Assembly (NCBI RefSeq): GCF_000758725.1
Contig: NZ_CP009428.1
Coordinates: 1,426,001-1,490,000 of the forward strand
Direction of reading: 5' to 3'
Length of the DNA: 64,000 nucleotides
Source: Paenibacillus odorifer
GTDB taxonomy: Bacteria > Bacillota > Bacilli > Paenibacillales > Paenibacillaceae
Shown here: in pieces, positions 35,120-44,283 of the stretch
Numbering within the stretch: position 1 is the first letter of the stretch
How the letters are laid out: each line of letters opens with the position of its first letter
Translations under genes and position numbers: made by a program
The notes under the pieces: model-generated
The model's input: the letters and a program-made list of their open reading frames with translations, nothing else
What the model was told of the DNA's origin: nothing
Database searches by the model: none

Positions 35120-36556
35120 ATGGTTTTGGATAATCGGTATGGTGCGTTTATAGATCCTGAGCTTACGGTTGAGAGTTTAGGAAGCGGGATATTGGATGGA
35201 CTGACCTTTGCAGTAAAAGATGTATTTGCTGTAGCTGGACACAGCTCTTCTGCAGGTAATCCTGATTGGCTGCGTAGCCATCATCCGTCCACGGAGCATG
35301 CGGTGGCTGTACATCGTTTACTGTTGTCGGGTGCTACACTTCGTGGTGCTGCCCATACGGATGAGCTGATGTACAGTCTGGGCGGCGAGAACCATCATTA
35401 TGGAACGCCGATTAATCCGCGTGCTGTAGGTCGTATCCCAGGCGGATCTTCAAGTGGTTCGGCAGTAGCGGTAGCTTCTGGTAGTGTTGATTTTGCGCTC
35501 GGAACAGATACCGGTGGCTCAATTCGAGTACCTTCCTCTTATTGCGGAGTATATGGCTTCCGGCCAACGCATGGAGCTGTGGATTTTCAAGGTGTTATTC
35601 CATTATCTCCGGCTTTTGATACAGTTGGCTGGGTGTCGGATCGCTTGGATGTGCTCCAGAAGGTAGGGGAAGTGTTACTTGTGGCTGGGAGTACATCTGT
35701 AAAGACGTCGAAGAAAATAGGAAGTAGTCTAGAAGAAACTGTAGGGAAGAGCATAGAGAAGAATGTATTGGAAAATTTAGAGAACAACTTAGAGGGAGAC
35801 ATGGTGAAGACTGATAAAAATAATTTAGAAAAGAGCCAGAAGGAAAGTTTAGAAACGATTTTGGAGAAACGTATTGAGAAGAGTACTGAGAAGAGTACGG
35901 AGAAAATTTTAGAGATTGGCCCGGAAAACAAGGTAAAAAAGAATATGGAAGACAAAAATAAAATGGGTACTTTATTTGTTGCTACTGACTGCTGGGCTTT
36001 GGTTAATCTGGAGAATGCAGCTATTTTATCGGAGGGATTAAGGTGTTTGCGATCCGGGGCAGATCATCTCATGGAGATAGAGATTGCTTTGGAGGGGTTA
36101 AAGGTCTGGATGGATGTTTTTAGAGAATTGCAGGGTAATGAAATTTGGGAAACTCATGGCGTTTGGATTGAGAACGAGAAACCAGTCTTTGGACCTGATA
36201 TTGCAGCGCGATTCTCGTGGGCTGCCAGTTTGGCGGAAGAGGATCATAGCGTTGCACAATGTAAGCAAAAAGAGATTTCTAATCATTTGCGCTTGCTGCT
36301 AGGAGAGGACAATTGTCTTGTGATTCCGACAGTTCCGGGACCAGCGCCGCTGCGTGGAGGGGATTTGCGCCAATTGGAGGTGAATCGTAGTGGTGCGATG
36401 ATGTTGAGTTGCATAGCTGGGTTGGCAGGTTTGCCTCAGGTAACATTACCTATGCTCTCCACAAGTAGATTGCCACTGGGATTATCCGTTATTGCCGGAC
36501 ATGGTCAGGATCTCCGGTTACTCTCTTGGGTGAATGAAGTGTGGCAGCAGTCTTGA
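35120..36556 (+). CDS. Amidase-signature enzyme (AMI1-like) with Lys/Glu-rich insert
   Basis: 478 aa. The Ser-cisSer-Lys triad is visible: K33 in FAVKDVF, cis-Ser in GRIPGGSSSGSAVAVA, and nucleophile S134 in GTDTGGSIRVPSSYCG. The N-terminus (GNPDWLRSHHPSTEHA) matches the indole-acetamide hydrolase AMI1 subgroup. An unusual insert of about 90 residues (193-283), rich in Lys, Glu, Asn and Ser, interrupts the domain after DVLQKVGEVLL; without it the protein would be about 390 aa, the normal size. AGGGAGGAGGGG precedes ATG. It hydrolyses an unidentified amide to acid plus ammonia, which suits a nitrogen-scavenging context. Confidence 0.88.
   Translation: MVLDNRYGAFIDPELTVESLGSGILDGLTFAVKDVFAVAGHSSSAGNPDWLRSHHPSTEHAVAVHRLLLSGATLRGAAHTDELMYSLGGENHHYGTPINPRAVGRIPGGSSSGSAVAVASGSVDFALGTDTGGSIRVPSSYCGVYGFRPTHGAVDFQGVIPLSPAFDTVGWVSDRLDVLQKVGEVLLVAGSTSVKTSKKIGSSLEETVGKSIEKNVLENLENNLEGDMVKTDKNNLEKSQKESLETILEKRIEKSTEKSTEKILEIGPENKVKKNMEDKNKMGTLFVATDCWALVNLENAAILSEGLRCLRSGADHLMEIEIALEGLKVWMDVFRELQGNEIWETHGVWIENEKPVFGPDIAARFSWAASLAEEDHSVAQCKQKEISNHLRLLLGEDNCLVIPTVPGPAPLRGGDLRQLEVNRSGAMMLSCIAGLAGLPQVTLPMLSTSRLPLGLSVIAGHGQDLRLLSWVNEVWQQS
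35696..35968 (+). repeat. Repeat-derived low-complexity insert inside amidase gene
   Basis: An A/G-rich stretch in frame with the amidase, made of reiterated short motifs such as GAGAAGAGTACTGAGAAGAG and TTAGA(A/G)AA, encodes IEKSTEKSTEK, LEKSQKES and LENLENN. Composition differs sharply from the flanking conserved enzyme and suggests expansion by slippage; it stays in frame. Confidence 0.8.
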
Positions 36557-36628
36557 GAGGCTGAGTGCAGTGGTCTTGAAAAAGCAGCGATACTAAACAG
36601 ACCGTAGCTACGAACAACATATCTTGAC

Positions 36629-36664
36629 ACTTTTCTAGTTACATTTCTAGTTACTTTTCTAGTT
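36629..36664. repeat. 12-bp x 3 tandem repeat
   Basis: acttttctagtt, acatttctagtt, acttttctagtt, followed by a partial unit, just after the amidase gene. Confidence 0.85.
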
Positions 36665-36700
36665 ACTGTTAACCGATACTCCTCCATTACTCTCTTGGAA

Positions 36701-36850
36701 TACACTCTAGAAATACATTTTAGGAAGACGCTTTAGGATTACACTCTAGAAATACACTCTAGGAAGACGCTTTAGGATTACATTCTAGCAATACACTCTG
36801 GGAATACACTATAGGATTACACTCTAGCAATACACTCTAACGCCACACTC
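36701..36850. repeat. 39-bp tandem array with internal 13-bp sub-units
   Basis: Units start at 36701, 36740, 36779 and 36818, exactly 39 bp apart. Each consists of three related 13-bp pieces of the form TACACTCTAG-AA. No coding or hairpin structure is evident. Confidence 0.88.
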
Positions 36851-37058
36851 ACTTATTGATTCACAAATTAACGAAATACACATGTCATTCCCTCCTACTC
36901 TTAGTTTTATTTACACCGGGGAGCCCAGTGGAGTTGATTTAAAAACTAAGGTAGCTTAAGTTGGCTCAATAGTGGAGTGGTAGAGTGAAAAAGATAAATT
37001 CAGCGCTCGATTATGTGGTATAAGACCAGTTGAATTAAGTGAATACGTCGCTGGAGAG

Positions 37059-37419
37059 AAAAGAACGGTATAACTCCCGCAGAAATCGGGGGAAGTGCTT
37101 AAGTAACTAAAAAGAACGGTATAACTCCCGCAAAATCCAGGAAAGTGGCCCAAGTAGCTAAAAAGAACGGTATAAATCCCGCAGAATCTGGGAAAGTGGC
37201 CCAAGTAGCTAAAAAGAACGGTATAAATCCCGCAGAATCTGGGAAAGTGGCATAAGTAACTAAAAAGAACAGTATAAATCCCGCAGAATGTGGCGAAGAC
37301 GCCTATGTAGTCAAAAAGAAGGGCAAAAAGGCCCTTCATCCCGGCAATTCCGGCCGAATAGCCAAAAAGAAGTGCAAAAGTGCCCTCCACCTCTACCGGC
37401 AGCAGTGGATCTATAAGAG
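37059..37419. repeat. 51-bp tandem array, seven exactly phased units
   Basis: The G of AAAAAGAACGG recurs at 37063, 37114, 37165, 37216, 37267, 37318 and 37369, always 51 bp apart. Units 1-5 share AACGGTATAA-TCCCGCAGAA and GGGAAAGTGG. Units 6-7 have diverged bodies (GGGCAAAAAGGCCC, CCGGCAATTCCGGCC) but keep the phase, and a weak unit 0 is visible near 37017. The minus strand stays open for 159 codons as a 17-residue repeat (such as FCGIYTVLFSYLGHFPR), but its GTG start lacks an SD. No spacers, so not CRISPR. Confidence 0.92.
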
Positions 37420-37688
37420 CTTGTACCTCCGCCACAGCTACAGTGGGGTGGTTTTATCTCTGCTCGTACGGATCTCCTACACCGCTCAATTCCCCGTCTT
37501 GCAGCGCTGGTGTGCCTGGGACTTCGATCCGATGCTAATGCGAATGGCCCGAGCATGCCCTCCCATCAACTCCCATGTTGAACCCGTAAAAACTTGTTTT
37601 TACTCGAAAGCCCTCCCTCAACTCCACCTACTATTTTCCAATCCCCTTATACAGTTCACATGAACGATATGAGCTAAAGTTCAATAAT

Positions 37689-37793
<105 letters not shown>

Positions 37794-37943
37794 CCATGTT
37801 CATTTTGTGTTAAGTTTATTAACATATAAATCATGAAAATTTAACTTCCCTCTATTCAACACGGTTCATTTTAATTATAATGTTACATAAAATAACATTA
37901 TAAATCAGAAATGGTTCTATTGATCCTAATAAGGAGGGGCGGC

Positions 37944-39515
37944 ATGCATCTTACGGTTGAAGAAGCGTTGTCCATTTATCCTTTGTCCGAGGCGAAGCTT
38001 ATCGCTGGGTCTAAAGGGAAACATCGAATTGTGAAGTCAATTAATGTGATGGATGCCCCCGATATCTCGGATTGGATCAAAGAAGGCGAGATGCTGCTGA
38101 CGACAGCCTATTTGATAAAGGACAATATGGAGGAAGCCTCTGCCTTGCTGCAGACTTTGAATCGCCGGGGATCTTCGGCCTTGGGCATTAAGCTGGGGCG
38201 GTTTTGGGATGAAGTACCAGAGCAACTGGTTGCAGAAGCGGAGAGTCTTAACTTCCCACTAATCCAGCTGCCGTTCGAGTTTACTTTTTCGGATCAGATG
38301 AATGGTCTGTTTCGCGCCGAGCTTAGCCGCAGCACTCACGTTCTGCAGAACATTATGGAGAAGCAGAAAAAGCTGATGCAATTCGCCTTAAGATCTGTCC
38401 GCAGCCGTCCATTGTTTGATTCGGTATCTGAAGTGATTGGCCATTCACTTGTGGTGGTTAGCGCAAGGGGGGATGTGATCTACAACAACTCTGAATACCA
38501 TCCTTCACAGCTGCTGGAGGGGTGGCCGTGGCAGAAACGGAATCAGCGCTTTCGTGTTGGAGATCATGTGGGCTACCGTACACCACTTTTGCAAGGAGAG
38601 AAGTGCTCCGGATATCTATTGTTTTGTGCCATCGACCCTTTATTGCTCCCAATGGAAGAAAGTTTGTTCGTTCAGGGAGCTGAACTTATTTCATATCATA
38701 TTCATTCAGGATACGAAGATTATTTTGAACAGGCAGAACACAGGGAGTTTAGCGGATTGCTGAGACGTTGTTTGAGCGGTAATTTATCTTACACAGATTT
38801 GGCGCAGGCTGCTCTCGACTTGAAGATTGAGCTGCTTCAATCACCATTTTGTCTCTTATTGACCGATACAGCTGCGACTGGGGAAGAACGCCAAGGGGAG
38901 CTGCTCAGACTAAAAGAAGAATATCTTGAACATCCCGGGCTGCGGGAAGTAAAGGGAATTCATGTGATCATAGATCAAGGACTTTTGTCTATATATCCGG
39001 GAGATCGTCAGCGTCCTGAACAATTCCGGGATATAATCCAGGCTTGTTTTAACAACATGAAGTTTGATAAGGGATATTATCCGCGAGCTGCGATAAGCAG
39101 TTGTAAAACGAAGCCGGAGGGGCTGAAGGAGGCTTTTGCGGAGGTAAAGGATTGTATGGGAATGCTTCAGGGCGGGGGAGTAAAAGGGAATGTTGTGCAT
39201 TACCGGCAGCTTGAGCTTAACCTGCTACTCGGGCAAATTCCGGCAGAGGTTATGGAGAAATATTGTAATGGAAGTCTTAGAGGGTTGCTTAACCGAGAAC
39301 CGGAGTATGTCAGGGAAATGCTGCGGACGCTGGAAGTTTATCTAGAGAACGATGGTCATGTTAATGAGACGGCTAAGAAACTGTTTATTCATCGAAACAC
39401 GGCTACCTACCGGATCGAGAAGCTTAGTGAGCTGCTGGACGTCGATTTTAAAAAAATAAATGATCTAATGAGGTTGAAGTTAGTATTCATGTTTCGGAGG
39501 ATGCTCGGAAGGGAC

Positions 39516-39518
<3 letters not shown>
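37944..39518 (+). CDS. pucR: PucR-family transcriptional regulator of purine catabolism
   Basis: 524 aa from ATG 37944, which follows AAGGAGGGG; an upstream in-frame ATG at 37911 lacks an SD. The N-terminal PucR sensor domain (MHLTVEEALSIYPLSEAKLI, DISDWIKEGEMLLTTAY) is followed by a GGDEF-like/CdaR-type middle part and a C-terminal helix-turn-helix (GHVNETAKKLFIHRNTATYR). In Bacillus subtilis PucR activates the puc genes in response to allantoin and related intermediates. Its position ahead of the xdh and allantoin genes supports the same job here. The stop codon TAA is part of the repeat that follows. Confidence 0.92.
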
Positions 39519-39564
<46 letters not shown>

Positions 39565-39599
39565 TGGGTTGAAATGCAAACACGGAGGAGGGGAACCTC

Positions 39600-40724
39600 G
39601 TGAATACACATGAAATCGCAATGCATATTCAAACCCATCAGGCGCCTGCGGTGCTGGCAACGCTGATAGAGGTGGAGGGACACTCGTATCGTAAAGCCGG
39701 AGCGGTGATGTTGTTTTTTGAAGAAGGTACGATTGGGAGCCTGAGTCCAGGTTGTCTGGAAAACGATCTGCAGCTGCGAACTTCTGAGATCTGGGAACGA
39801 GGGCTGCCCGAAATTGTGGAATACAACATGCTGTCTCCGGATGATCTGTCCTGGGGTGAGGTTGTCGGCTGTGGAGGCAAAATCAAAGTAGTGCTAGAAC
39901 CCGTGCAGGGTCAGCTCTACAAGCTTTTAGTGCAGGCGAGTGACAGATTGGCTAGGGGAGAGAAGCTAATTTTGTTCCGCGAAGCAGTGGAGAAAGGTTT
40001 TATCTATAAGCTGGAGCTGGATCCAGACATTGTACTGCCGCAGAGCAAGAAACATCCGAAATTATCCCACTCGGCAAAAGAAAGCCTGGCGGCAGGTCGC
40101 TTTATGGCCGCTCCAGCAGAATTGACAGCATTCCATACGTCTTTCGTGCCCAAACCGCGGCTTGTGATTTTTGGCGGGGGACGTGATGTGGTTCCTATTG
40201 CGGAACTTGCTGACAGAGTTGGCTTTCGGGTAGCGGTTGCGGATTGGCGTGAAGGAAGCTTACACAATAAGTTTCCTCGAGCTGAACAAGTAATTTGTTC
40301 CCCTATGGAGGTTGTTCAGCGATTGGGCGTAGCTCGGGAGGATTATGTATTGATTTGCAGTCATCAACTTGGGCGGGATAGACAGTTCCTGGAGAGTGTG
40401 ATTCCGCTTGCTCCTCTATATATAGGGATTATCGGTTCGAAGGCGCGGATATCTCTTTTACTGGAAGGGCTTGAGGCTCCTGCATCTTTGCATGCACCTG
40501 TAGGGTTGCCGATTGGAGGAGAAGGTCCGGAGGAGATTGCGGTCAGTATTATAGCGGAAATAATTCAAATTAGAAGGGTGGGCTCACGAGAGCTGCCCAA
40601 AGGAGCGGATAGTATTGAAGGTAGCAGGAATATATTTGGCAGCGGGGCAGAGCAGGCGGATGGGCGTGTCCAAGGTTTCACTGAAATTGTCGCAGGAGGT
40701 CTCACTCGGGAGCGTCGCGCTTAG
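39600..40724 (+). CDS. XdhC-family molybdenum cofactor insertion protein (PucA-like)
   Basis: 374 aa. The N-terminal XdhC/CoxI domain has HSYRKAGAVMLF and GSLSPGCLENDL; WGEVVGCGGKI follows. The C-terminal Rossmann domain has LVIFGGGRDVVPIAELA and IGIIGSKAR. XdhC binds Moco and delivers its sulfurated form to xanthine dehydrogenase. GTG start with GGAGGGG. The last ~37 residues are non-conserved and overlap the next gene by 110 bp, suggesting a lost stop codon or a 3' extension. Confidence 0.9.
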   Translation: MNTHEIAMHIQTHQAPAVLATLIEVEGHSYRKAGAVMLFFEEGTIGSLSPGCLENDLQLRTSEIWERGLPEIVEYNMLSPDDLSWGEVVGCGGKIKVVLEPVQGQLYKLLVQASDRLARGEKLILFREAVEKGFIYKLELDPDIVLPQSKKHPKLSHSAKESLAAGRFMAAPAELTAFHTSFVPKPRLVIFGGGRDVVPIAELADRVGFRVAVADWREGSLHNKFPRAEQVICSPMEVVQRLGVAREDYVLICSHQLGRDRQFLESVIPLAPLYIGIIGSKARISLLLEGLEAPASLHAPVGLPIGGEGPEEIAVSIIAEIIQIRRVGSRELPKGADSIEGSRNIFGSGAEQADGRVQGFTEIVAGGLTRERRA

Positions 40725-41238
40725 TGAATTGGATCGTTGCAATCTAGAACCGCTAATCGTGGTAGTGCGTGCGGATGACAACTTGGAATGGCTGCCACCC
40801 GCGATTGAACCGCAAGCATCCAGACGTACCGAAACTTGCTTAACCGCACATCTAGGATTGTCTTTTTCACTGCGCTGTGGCCTTAATGCGGTATTACCTT
40901 TACAGCCCGATGCAGTAGTTGTGGCGCTTGCGGATCAGCCATTTATTACTACAGCATTAGTGAACCGTCTAATACAAACGTTTGAACAATCTCCGGAGAT
41001 GGATTATGTCGCTAGCGTCAGCAATGGGTCGGCTATGCCCCCGGCTTTGTTCTCGAAGACGTTGTTTCCAGCACTACAGGGATTAGATGGAGATCGAGGA
41101 GCGGCGGGGATATTGCGTTCACCTGATTATAAGGGGATTGTTCTGGAATCTGAGTCTGCCCATTATTTCATGGACGCAGATACAAAAGAAGATTTTGGTG
41201 AGATTCAGGAGCAATGGATTCTGAGAAATGGAAAGTGA
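40615..41238 (+). CDS. MobA-like NTP transferase for molybdenum cofactor (PucB-like)
   Basis: 207 aa. Nucleotidyltransferase motifs: IYLAAGQSRRMGVSK at the N-terminus, and ALADQPFI with the family's D-x-P metal region. This is the MocA/PucB group that attaches CMP to molybdopterin for xanthine dehydrogenase. TTG start, with AAAGGAG 8 nt upstream, both located inside the XdhC reading frame. It is likely the last gene of the pucR-xdhC-mobA group before the transporter operon. Confidence 0.87.
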   Translation: MKVAGIYLAAGQSRRMGVSKVSLKLSQEVSLGSVALSELDRCNLEPLIVVVRADDNLEWLPPAIEPQASRRTETCLTAHLGLSFSLRCGLNAVLPLQPDAVVVALADQPFITTALVNRLIQTFEQSPEMDYVASVSNGSAMPPALFSKTLFPALQGLDGDRGAAGILRSPDYKGIVLESESAHYFMDADTKEDFGEIQEQWILRNGK

Positions 41239-41480
41239 AGTAAAGAATAGTCTGAAAAGTAATCTGAAACAGTGTTCCTTTTCCACCTTTGGTCATATAA
41301 TATGACACGAAACTCACCATACCAAAACCAATTAGTGCATTACACACAAAAAAAGTTCTGATTCTTATATTCATATACAAACGTATGTTATATAAATTTA
41401 CGCCAAGGCCACCTCTAAGTATAGTAGAAGTACATTAATGGTTGCAGCCATGATGAGAGATGATTTGGAGGAGGAGAATT

Positions 41481-42641
41481 ATGAAAAAAAGGGGTCAGTT
41501 CATAACATCTTGTCTTGCATTAATGGTTCTAATGACGGTGGCTTTGGTGGGGTGTGGCAGCAATAATAATACTTCTACAAATGCAACGGAGGCACCAGCG
41601 ACAACTACAGCGGCAACAGAGGCAACTGCAACAACAGAACCGGCTGCAAAGAAACCGACGGTTGCTTTTGTTTATATCGGACCTCCAGGGGATGGCGGCT
41701 ACACATACCAACATGATCAAGGACGGCTGTATATGGAGAAGGAGCTAGGGATTAAAGCTGACTTTGTAGAAAATGTCCCTGAAAGTGCTGACGCCGAACG
41801 AATCATCACCGAGCTTGCACAATCACACGACATCGTGTTTACAACGAGCTTCGGATATATGGATTTTACATTAAATGTAGCGGGCAAATTCCCCAACGTG
41901 AAGTTCCTGCATGCTTCGGGTTACAAAACCGCAGAGAACATGGGAACCTACTTCGGGAAAAACTATCAGGCCAGCTATCTGAGCGGCATAGCGGCAGGAA
42001 AAATGACCAAAAACAATCAGCTTGGTTATGTGGGCGCTTTTCCGATCAGCGAAGTGATTTATAACTTGAATGCTTTTACCCTTGGAGCACAAAGTGTCAA
42101 TCCTGATGTAAAGGTGAATGTGGTATGGACGAATACATGGTATGACCCGACGACTGAACGTCAAGCGGCAATCAGCTTGCTGGATAAGGGTGCGGATGTG
42201 CTTTTGGCCTATCAGGATTCACCTGCAACACTGCAGGCTGCTGCTGAACGAGGGGCTTTTGCCGGGGGGAATGACTCGGATATGAGCAAATACGCTCCGG
42301 ACAATTATTTGACGAACCCGGTATGGAATTGGGGGCCGTATTACGTAAAAGCTGTGCAGGCAGTTATGGATGGAACCTGGAAGAGCGAGCAATATTCCGG
42401 TGATATGGCTGACGGTATGGTGGAGCTGGCTCCTTTCGGGAACAAGATCCCAGATGATGTGAAAAAGCTTGTCGAAGACGCCAAAGCCAAAATTATCAGT
42501 GGTGAGCTGGAGGTTTTCACAGGTCCGATCTCAGATAATCAAGGGAATGTGAAGGTTCAGGAGGGTCAGAAGCTGACCTTGGAGGAAGTGCTGGGCATGA
42601 ACTGGCTCGTAAAGGGTGTGGAAGGAACTATCCCGCAATAA
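41481..42641 (+). CDS. BMP-family ABC transporter substrate-binding lipoprotein
   Basis: 386 aa. Signal peptide with lipobox LVGC (Cys about residue 24), a Thr/Ala-rich linker, then a BMP/Med-type periplasmic-binding domain (TVAFVYIGPPGDGGYTYQHD, HDIVFTTSFGY). Such binding proteins (YufN/NupN, PnrA) take up nucleosides or related purines. ATG 41481 after GGAGGAGGAG; an upstream in-frame ATG (41460) is rejected. It heads the four-gene importer and probably the long catabolic transcription unit. The preceding 240 bp is AT-rich; I could not define its promoter. Confidence 0.92.
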   Translation: MKKRGQFITSCLALMVLMTVALVGCGSNNNTSTNATEAPATTTAATEATATTEPAAKKPTVAFVYIGPPGDGGYTYQHDQGRLYMEKELGIKADFVENVPESADAERIITELAQSHDIVFTTSFGYMDFTLNVAGKFPNVKFLHASGYKTAENMGTYFGKNYQASYLSGIAAGKMTKNNQLGYVGAFPISEVIYNLNAFTLGAQSVNPDVKVNVVWTNTWYDPTTERQAAISLLDKGADVLLAYQDSPATLQAAAERGAFAGGNDSDMSKYAPDNYLTNPVWNWGPYYVKAVQAVMDGTWKSEQYSGDMADGMVELAPFGNKIPDDVKKLVEDAKAKIISGELEVFTGPISDNQGNVKVQEGQKLTLEEVLGMNWLVKGVEGTIPQ

Positions 42642-42750
42642 TGTTTAAAAATAGGGAATAAGATGTGCACAATCTATGGGTGGGGCGGGTTCCGTTAAGC
42701 GGAAACTTCCCCACCCGTACTACAACTTGAAGGAAGGAGGGGTTCAGGCC

Positions 42751-44283
42751 ATGCGGGGAACTTCAGTTGAAATGCGGGGGATTGTGAAAAAATTCGGCTC
42801 GGTAACCGCCAGTGATCAAGTCGACTTTTCGGCAAATGCGGGTGAGATTCATGCGTTGCTTGGGGAGAATGGGGCCGGAAAGAGCACGGTGATGAACATG
42901 CTGTCAGGGGTGTATAGAGCAGACGAAGGAGAAATTTTCATTCATGGGAAAGGTACTCAGATCCGTTCTCCTAAAGATGCTGCGCAGCTGGGTGTAGGTA
43001 TGGTGTTTCAGAACTTTAGGCTGGTGCAAAGCCTCACAGCAGCAGAAAATATCGTGCTTGGCGAAAAGTCGTCTTTCTGGCGCGGCCGTAAGTGGATGAA
43101 GAAGAAACACAAGGAGATCGAGGCATTAGCGGAACGGTTTGGACTGAATTTCCCGGTGGATCGCCCGATCTGGCAGTTGTCCGTGGGTGAGCAGCAGCGT
43201 GTTGAAATCGTTAAGACGCTGTATCGCGGGGCTGACATTATTATTCTGGATGAACCAACCTCTGTACTGACCCCGGGAGAGGTGGAACAGCTATTTGAAA
43301 CGCTGTGGGTCATGAAGCAGGCAGGAAAAACGGTCATTATGACTACTCATAAAATGAAAGAGGTTATGGCGTCCTCCGATCGGATTTCCGTCATGCGCAA
43401 AGGAAAAATGATCGCCACGCTGACCACAGCAGATACAGATGAACTGGAGCTGGCTCGTCTGATGGTGGGCAAGGAAGTAACCATCACCCGTCAAGAACGG
43501 GAAGCCACTGAAGGGGATTCTTTATTAGAAGTGAAAGATGTGGACGTATATGCCGATCACGGGCGAAAAGCACTGGATCACTTCTCTCTGAACGTATGTA
43601 AAGGAGAGATTGTAGGCGTAGCTGGGGTAGCTGGCAATGGGCAAAAGGAACTGGCTGAAGTGTTAACTGGTCTTAGAGGCTGGAAAAGTGGTGAAATCAC
43701 GTTTGATGGAAAGACGGTGAAATCGGCTTCGGTTAGAGGGGCAATTGATTCAGGAATCTCCCACGTGCCGGAGAACCGGATGAAGAGCGGTTTAGCTGGA
43801 CGCCTCGGATCGGTGGATAATCTTTTGTTTAAGTCTTACCGCTCAGAGGAGCACTCCAAATTTGGTTTCTTGAAGTCCGCGAAGAACCGTTTGTGGTCAC
43901 AGGAGCTGGTCCAGCGCTTTAACGTCAAGACACCTGAGCTGGAGACGCCAGTACAACAGTTGTCAGGTGGTAATCAGCAGAAGCTGCTCTTTGCACGTGA
44001 GATCAGTCATCGGCCTAAGCTGATGGTCGCCGTTCATCCGACACAAGGGCTGGATGTAGGTGCCACGGCAGGTGTTCACCACCTTCTTATGGAGCTGCGT
44101 GGTTCAGGTAGTGGCGTGTTGTTAATTTCGGAGGATTTAGATGAATTGCTTCAGTTGTCCGACCGGATTCTAGTGATCTATAACGGCTCAATTATTGGTG
44201 AGAGTACACATGAGGAAGCGAATCGAGAGAGCATCGGACTACTAATGGCTGGTATTCATAATAGAGAGGAGAGCGCCGTATGA
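42751..44283 (+). CDS. Nucleoside ABC transporter ATP-binding protein
   Basis: 510 aa with two fused ATPase domains. Domain 1 has GENGAGKST, LSVGEQQRVEI and IILDEPTSVL. Domain 2 has the degenerate Walker A GVAGNGQKE and LSGGNQQKLLF, as in sugar/nucleoside RbsA- and YufO-type ATPases. It powers import of the ligand bound by the upstream lipoprotein. ATG 42751 after AGGAGG (spacing about 10). Confidence 0.93.
   Translation: MRGTSVEMRGIVKKFGSVTASDQVDFSANAGEIHALLGENGAGKSTVMNMLSGVYRADEGEIFIHGKGTQIRSPKDAAQLGVGMVFQNFRLVQSLTAAENIVLGEKSSFWRGRKWMKKKHKEIEALAERFGLNFPVDRPIWQLSVGEQQRVEIVKTLYRGADIIILDEPTSVLTPGEVEQLFETLWVMKQAGKTVIMTTHKMKEVMASSDRISVMRKGKMIATLTTADTDELELARLMVGKEVTITRQEREATEGDSLLEVKDVDVYADHGRKALDHFSLNVCKGEIVGVAGVAGNGQKELAEVLTGLRGWKSGEITFDGKTVKSASVRGAIDSGISHVPENRMKSGLAGRLGSVDNLLFKSYRSEEHSKFGFLKSAKNRLWSQELVQRFNVKTPELETPVQQLSGGNQQKLLFAREISHRPKLMVAVHPTQGLDVGATAGVHHLLMELRGSGSGVLLISEDLDELLQLSDRILVIYNGSIIGESTHEEANRESIGLLMAGIHNREESAV

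Noticed and set aside
37059..37419. CRISPR array
   Set aside because: Units are contiguous with no unique spacers, the period is set by the repeat itself, and there are no cas genes nearby.
36956..37435. 159-codon minus-strand frame through the 51-bp array as a protein gene
   Set aside because: GTG start without SD, repeats dominate the sequence, and no family is recognised. Kept as a repeat finding, not as a CDS.
37421..37663. 80-codon + strand frame between the 51-bp array and the 7-bp array
   Set aside because: No SD and no recognisable domain; composition looks like read-through of repeat flanks.
41239..41480. PucR-binding site (WWWCNTTGGTTAA-like) in AACCAATT/AATTGGTT upstream of the BMP lipoprotein gene
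   Set aside because: Only the TTGGTT core matches; flanking positions do not fit the Bacillus consensus.
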